Source: Treponema sp.
GTDB lineage: Bacteria > Spirochaetota > Spirochaetia > Treponematales > Breznakiellaceae
NCBI GenBank assembly: GCA_009780855.1
Contig: WQZG01000003.1
Location: 21,875-85,874, forward strand
Reading direction: 5' to 3'
Length of the DNA stretch: 64,000 nt
Part shown: positions 60,714-64,000 of the stretch, one piece after another
Position numbering within the stretch: the first letter of the stretch is position 1
Layout of the letters: the number at the start of each line of letters is the position of its first letter
Program-made: the position numbers and the translations under genes
The notes under the pieces: model-generated
Told to the model about the DNA's origin: nothing
Database searches by the model: none
The model's input: only the letters and a program-made list of their open reading frames with translations

Positions 60714-60776
60714 CGACGGCTCTGCAAGAGACGACGGCTCTGCAAGAGACGACGGCTCTGCAAGAGACGACGGCTC
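60714..60776. repeat. 18-bp tandem repeat cgacggctctgcaagaga x3.5
   Basis: Perfect copies read directly between convergent GH51 and serA-like genes. Confidence 0.98.
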
Positions 60777-60781
60777 CGGAA

Positions 60782-61948
60782 TTACGCAATTGTTCTGACC
60801 CTTATAATGCCTTCCACTTTTTTTAGCTGCTCCAGGGCTGCCGCCGGGATTTGCTGCGCCGTATCAATGATATTGTAGGCGTAATCGTCCCTGTGATGGT
60901 TTATTAGGTCAAGAATGTTTATGTTGGCAGCCGCGAGTATTGTGGTAATCTGGCCGACCATGTTTGGTATATTGCGGTTTATGGCAATTAAACGGTTGGA
61001 AGATCCGCGGTCCAGGCGGCAGCGGGGCAGATTGACCGAGTTCAGGATGGCGCCTGTTTCCAGGTAATCCATTAACTGACGGACTGCCATGACAGCGCAG
61101 TTGTCTTCCGCCTCCGGTGTAGAAGCGCCCAGATGCGGTATGCAGATCACCTTTGGATTGGCCAGCAGTTCGGCGTTGGGGAAATCTGTTACGTACGAGG
61201 CGACATGGCCGCTGTTCAGGGCGGCAATCATATCCGCGTCGTTGACCAGGCCTCCTCTGGCCAGGTTAATAATGCGCGCGCCTTTTTTTGCGTACTTTAG
61301 TTTTTCGCCGTTTAAAATAGCTTTAGTATCCTGGCTAAGCGGCAGATGCAGGCTGATGTAGTCGGATCTTGCCAGCAGCCCTTCCAGGGTTTCCGCGCGG
61401 GCTACCGCTTTTCCCAGACCCCAGGCGCCCTCTACCGAGATGAACGGATCGTAGCCGATTACATGCATGCCCATTGCGACAGCGTCTTCCGCGACCAATA
61501 CTCCTATGGCTCCAAGGCCAACGATTCCCAGGACTTTCCCGGTGAGTTCCGGTCCTTCAAATTTTGCCTTTTCTTTTTCCACAATATCCGGTACTTCATC
61601 GGCTTTGCCGGCAATGGTTTTGCACCAGGCAATGCCGCCTGCAATATTCCTAGATGATAAAAGCATTGCTGCGATTGCCAGTTCTTTTACTGCGTTGGCG
61701 TTCCCTCCCGGTGTATTGAATACCGCGATGCCCCTTGAGCTGCAGGCCTGAACCGGGATGTTGTTATACCCGGCGCCCGCTCTCGCGATGGCAAGAACGT
61801 TTACCGGAATTTCAACTGAATTGAGATCCGCGCTCCGCACCACAATGGCGTCAGGGTTTGGTATATCGCTTGCCACTTCGTATTTATCCCTGGAAAAAAG
61901 TTCCAGTCCCAGAGGCGAGATTTTATTCATAGTCCTAATCTTGAACAT
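60782..61948 (-). CDS. serA: D-3-phosphoglycerate dehydrogenase
   Basis: GKVLGIVGLGAIGVLVAEDAVAMGMHVIGYDPF, INLARGGLVNDADMI, PHLGASTPEAEDNCAVMA, C-terminal ACT-like region; adjacent to serC. Confidence 0.92.
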   Translation of the reverse strand: MFKIRTMNKISPLGLELFSRDKYEVASDIPNPDAIVVRSADLNSVEIPVNVLAIARAGAGYNNIPVQACSSRGIAVFNTPGGNANAVKELAIAAMLLSSRNIAGGIAWCKTIAGKADEVPDIVEKEKAKFEGPELTGKVLGIVGLGAIGVLVAEDAVAMGMHVIGYDPFISVEGAWGLGKAVARAETLEGLLARSDYISLHLPLSQDTKAILNGEKLKYAKKGARIINLARGGLVNDADMIAALNSGHVASYVTDFPNAELLANPKVICIPHLGASTPEAEDNCAVMAVRQLMDYLETGAILNSVNLPRCRLDRGSSNRLIAINRNIPNMVGQITTILAAANINILDLINHHRDDYAYNIIDTAQQIPAAALEQLKKVEGIIRVRTIA

Positions 61949-61957
61949 GCTTTACTC

Positions 61958-63061
61958 CTAAAGTGTCTTTTCGAATTTTTCCATAAAGGCGATGAGTGCT
62001 TTGACTCCGTCAATCGGCATTGCGTTGTAAATGCTGGCCCTCATGCCGCCGACAAGCCTGTGGCCCGCGAGGTTAACAAGCCCTGCTGCCGCCGCTTCTT
62101 TTACAAAACGCTTTTCAATATCTTTTACCTTGTCCGGATTTTTTTCCCGCGGAACAAAAGTTATGTTCATAAGGCTGCGGCAGGATTTTTCTACCGGTGA
62201 CAGGAAGTTTTTGCTGCTTTCCAGGTATGAATAAAACAGTGCGGCTTTTTGGGTATTTATTTTTGCCATTTCCGGTACTCCGCCCTGAGCTTTGAGCCAG
62301 TCCAGTACCAGTCCGATAATGTAAATCCCGTAACAGGGAGGCGTATTGTACATAGAGCCTTCTGAAGCGTGAATATCGTAGCGGAGCAGGGCCGGAGCCC
62401 AGGGCGCCGCATGGCCGATAAGATCTTCCCGGATAATTACCACTGTGGTTCCGGCAGGCCCCAGGTTCTTTTGGGCGCCGGCATAAAGGATTCCGAATTT
62501 TGACACATCAAGCGGTTCAGAAACTATGCAGCTTGAAATATCTGCAACCAGCGGAACAGAACCGGTCTTTGGAAGATACGGCCATTTTGTCCCGACAATG
62601 GTATTGTTCAGTGTAATATGGCAATAAGCATCGCCTGAGTCGGCCTGTGCGTTTGCCGGAATATAAGAATAAGCCTTATCTTTTGAAGAGGCCCTGACAA
62701 TGACATCAGCGTATTTGGCAGCCTCATCGGCAGCCTTCCCGGCCCAGACGCCGGTATCCATGTAGGAAACTTTTTTCTTCTGACCGTCGATATCGGCAGC
62801 GGCTAGGTTAATGGGAACCATGGAAAACTGCAGCGATGCTCCGCCCTGTAAAAAAAGTACTTTGTAATTGGCCGGAATCCCCATCAGTTCCCTTAATAGG
62901 GCCTCTGTTTTTTCGATAATGGGTTTAAAATCACCTGAACGGTGGCTCATTTCCATTACGGACTGGCCGGTTCCGTTCGCGTCCGTCATTTCGGCGGCCG
63001 CTTTTTCCAGTACCTTTAGCGGCAGTACGGACGGCCCGGGAGAAAAGTTGTAAACACGCAT
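61958..63061 (-). CDS. serC: Phosphoserine aminotransferase
   Basis: VYNFSPGPSVLPLKVLEKA, FLQGGASLQFSMVPINL, GILYAGAQKNLGPAGTTVVIIREDL, MRASIYNAMPIDGVKALIAFM. Confidence 0.96.
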   Translation of the reverse strand: MRVYNFSPGPSVLPLKVLEKAAAEMTDANGTGQSVMEMSHRSGDFKPIIEKTEALLRELMGIPANYKVLFLQGGASLQFSMVPINLAAADIDGQKKKVSYMDTGVWAGKAADEAAKYADVIVRASSKDKAYSYIPANAQADSGDAYCHITLNNTIVGTKWPYLPKTGSVPLVADISSCIVSEPLDVSKFGILYAGAQKNLGPAGTTVVIIREDLIGHAAPWAPALLRYDIHASEGSMYNTPPCYGIYIIGLVLDWLKAQGGVPEMAKINTQKAALFYSYLESSKNFLSPVEKSCRSLMNITFVPREKNPDKVKDIEKRFVKEAAAAGLVNLAGHRLVGGMRASIYNAMPIDGVKALIAFMEKFEKTL

Positions 63062-63162
63062 AAAAAACTCCTCTTTTGTACAGCATTAAAGCTGAAAATA
63101 TTTAAAATGGCGCCAGGCGCCGTTTTTCCTGTTTTTGCACAGTTAAACCGGTATAAACCGGC

Positions 63163-63771
63163 CTAATTTTCCATTCGAACAGCCAGAGTCCGCAATTCAT
63201 CGGTCACATAAACATTGCGGACTTTAATTGCGGGCGGCAGGTTAAGCACTGCCGGCGCGAAGTTGACAATGCCCCTAATGCCTGCCGCTGCCAGTTTCTC
63301 CGCCGCGGTCTGTGCCGAGGCTGCCGGTACGCAGAGCAGGGCAATCTCTATGCCCAACCGGCTTATTACCTCTGCCATCTTATATGCCGGATACAGCGGC
63401 GCAGGGGATGGCAGTATTTCGATGCGGTTAACATTTGTATCAAAACCCGCGGCCAGTTCAAATCCGTCCAGAACACCCATATTGAGGTAGGCGGAACCCA
63501 GCCTGCCAAGGCCGGTAATACAGTACTTGCGGCTTCTGTCCAGGCCAAGCGCCTTTTTTATGACCGGTAAAAGGGTTTCCCTGTCATAACCGGTAACTGA
63601 ACCGATTGTCTGGCCCTCGCCAAGGTAAGAAATATCCTTGCGGATTGTATGGCTGGACCAGCCGGTAATAATCTCAATCTGTGCCGAACTCAGCGTTTTT
63701 TCCGCAGAATGTTCCAGGATTCGCATTAACGCCAGAAGCCTTTCCCTTGCCGGCGTTGGTATCTGTTCCAT
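63163..63771 (-). CDS. rex: Redox-sensing transcriptional repressor Rex
   Basis: IPTPARERLLALMRILEH winged helix, TIRKDISYLGEG, YCITGLGRLGSAYLNMGVLDGFELAAGFD NAD(H)-binding fold. Confidence 0.9.
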   Translation of the reverse strand: MEQIPTPARERLLALMRILEHSAEKTLSSAQIEIITGWSSHTIRKDISYLGEGQTIGSVTGYDRETLLPVIKKALGLDRSRKYCITGLGRLGSAYLNMGVLDGFELAAGFDTNVNRIEILPSPAPLYPAYKMAEVISRLGIEIALLCVPAASAQTAAEKLAAAGIRGIVNFAPAVLNLPPAIKVRNVYVTDELRTLAVRMEN

Positions 63772-63801
63772 ATTTTCCTTTTCGATTTATATTGCATTAA
63801 G

Positions 63802-63819
63802 CTGTGAAATATTTCACAG
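63802..63819. promoter_or_regulatory. Rex operator-like palindrome upstream of rex
   Basis: CTGTGAAATATTTCACAG, perfect 18-bp palindrome close to Rex consensus TTGTGAANNNNTTCACAA. Confidence 0.87.
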
Positions 63820-63889
63820 ATTGATTATTTGATAGATTATAAAAAAAAATTATTTGTGTCAAGTGATTGTGGGGTTTATTGTCGCCATG

Positions 63890-64000
63890 CAATAGAAATG
63901 TCCCCTGTTTCCGTTCAGTAGAAATGTCCCCCTGCGTTCAATAGAAATGTCCCCCTTGTAAGATGAGTCAGGAGGAAGAATGGGTACCAGACGATCAAAG
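63890..64000 (+). mobile_element. Putative insertion-sequence end: three direct repeats (cA(A/G)TAGAAATGTCCCC) followed by a probable transposase start (ATG 63980, MGTRRSK...)
   Basis: Repeats gcaatagaaatgtcccc / tcagtagaaatgtcccc / tcaatagaaatgtcccc, then GGAGG and an ATG truncated by the window. Confidence 0.6.

Overview
This 64 kb window looks like a spirochaete chromosome (Treponema-like; inferred from class I LysRS, the short PheT, FecR/CHASE2-cyclase operons and LplB-type sugar ABC systems). Most of it is ordinary protein-coding DNA. It includes glycan catabolism genes (three Cys-type sulfatases, GH29, GH2 beta-mannosidase, GH51, Gfo/Idh oxidoreductases, sugar ABC transporters), ftsH, a Gld-like ABC exporter operon, an AddA-like helicase-nuclease, pheT, lysS, a metal-efflux operon and rex-serC-serA. 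The most unusual parts are: (1) a low-GC accessory island (~17.0-21.1 kb) with HEPN/MNT genes, a tRNA-Gly(CCC), two diverged copies of an apparently structured, pseudoknot-capable RNA-like element whose 3' end duplicates the tRNA-Gly 3' end, and a duplicated HAD gene with one decayed copy; (2) short in-frame tandem-repeat insertions (12-18 bp periods) in many otherwise conserved proteins, one of which forms the linker of a Dam-GNAT-Nudix fusion; (3) an M15-type peptidase gene with a single in-frame TAG upstream of an intact catalytic motif; (4) near-perfect ArsR and Rex operators. All calls come from reading the sequence and supplied ORFs; no database search was run.
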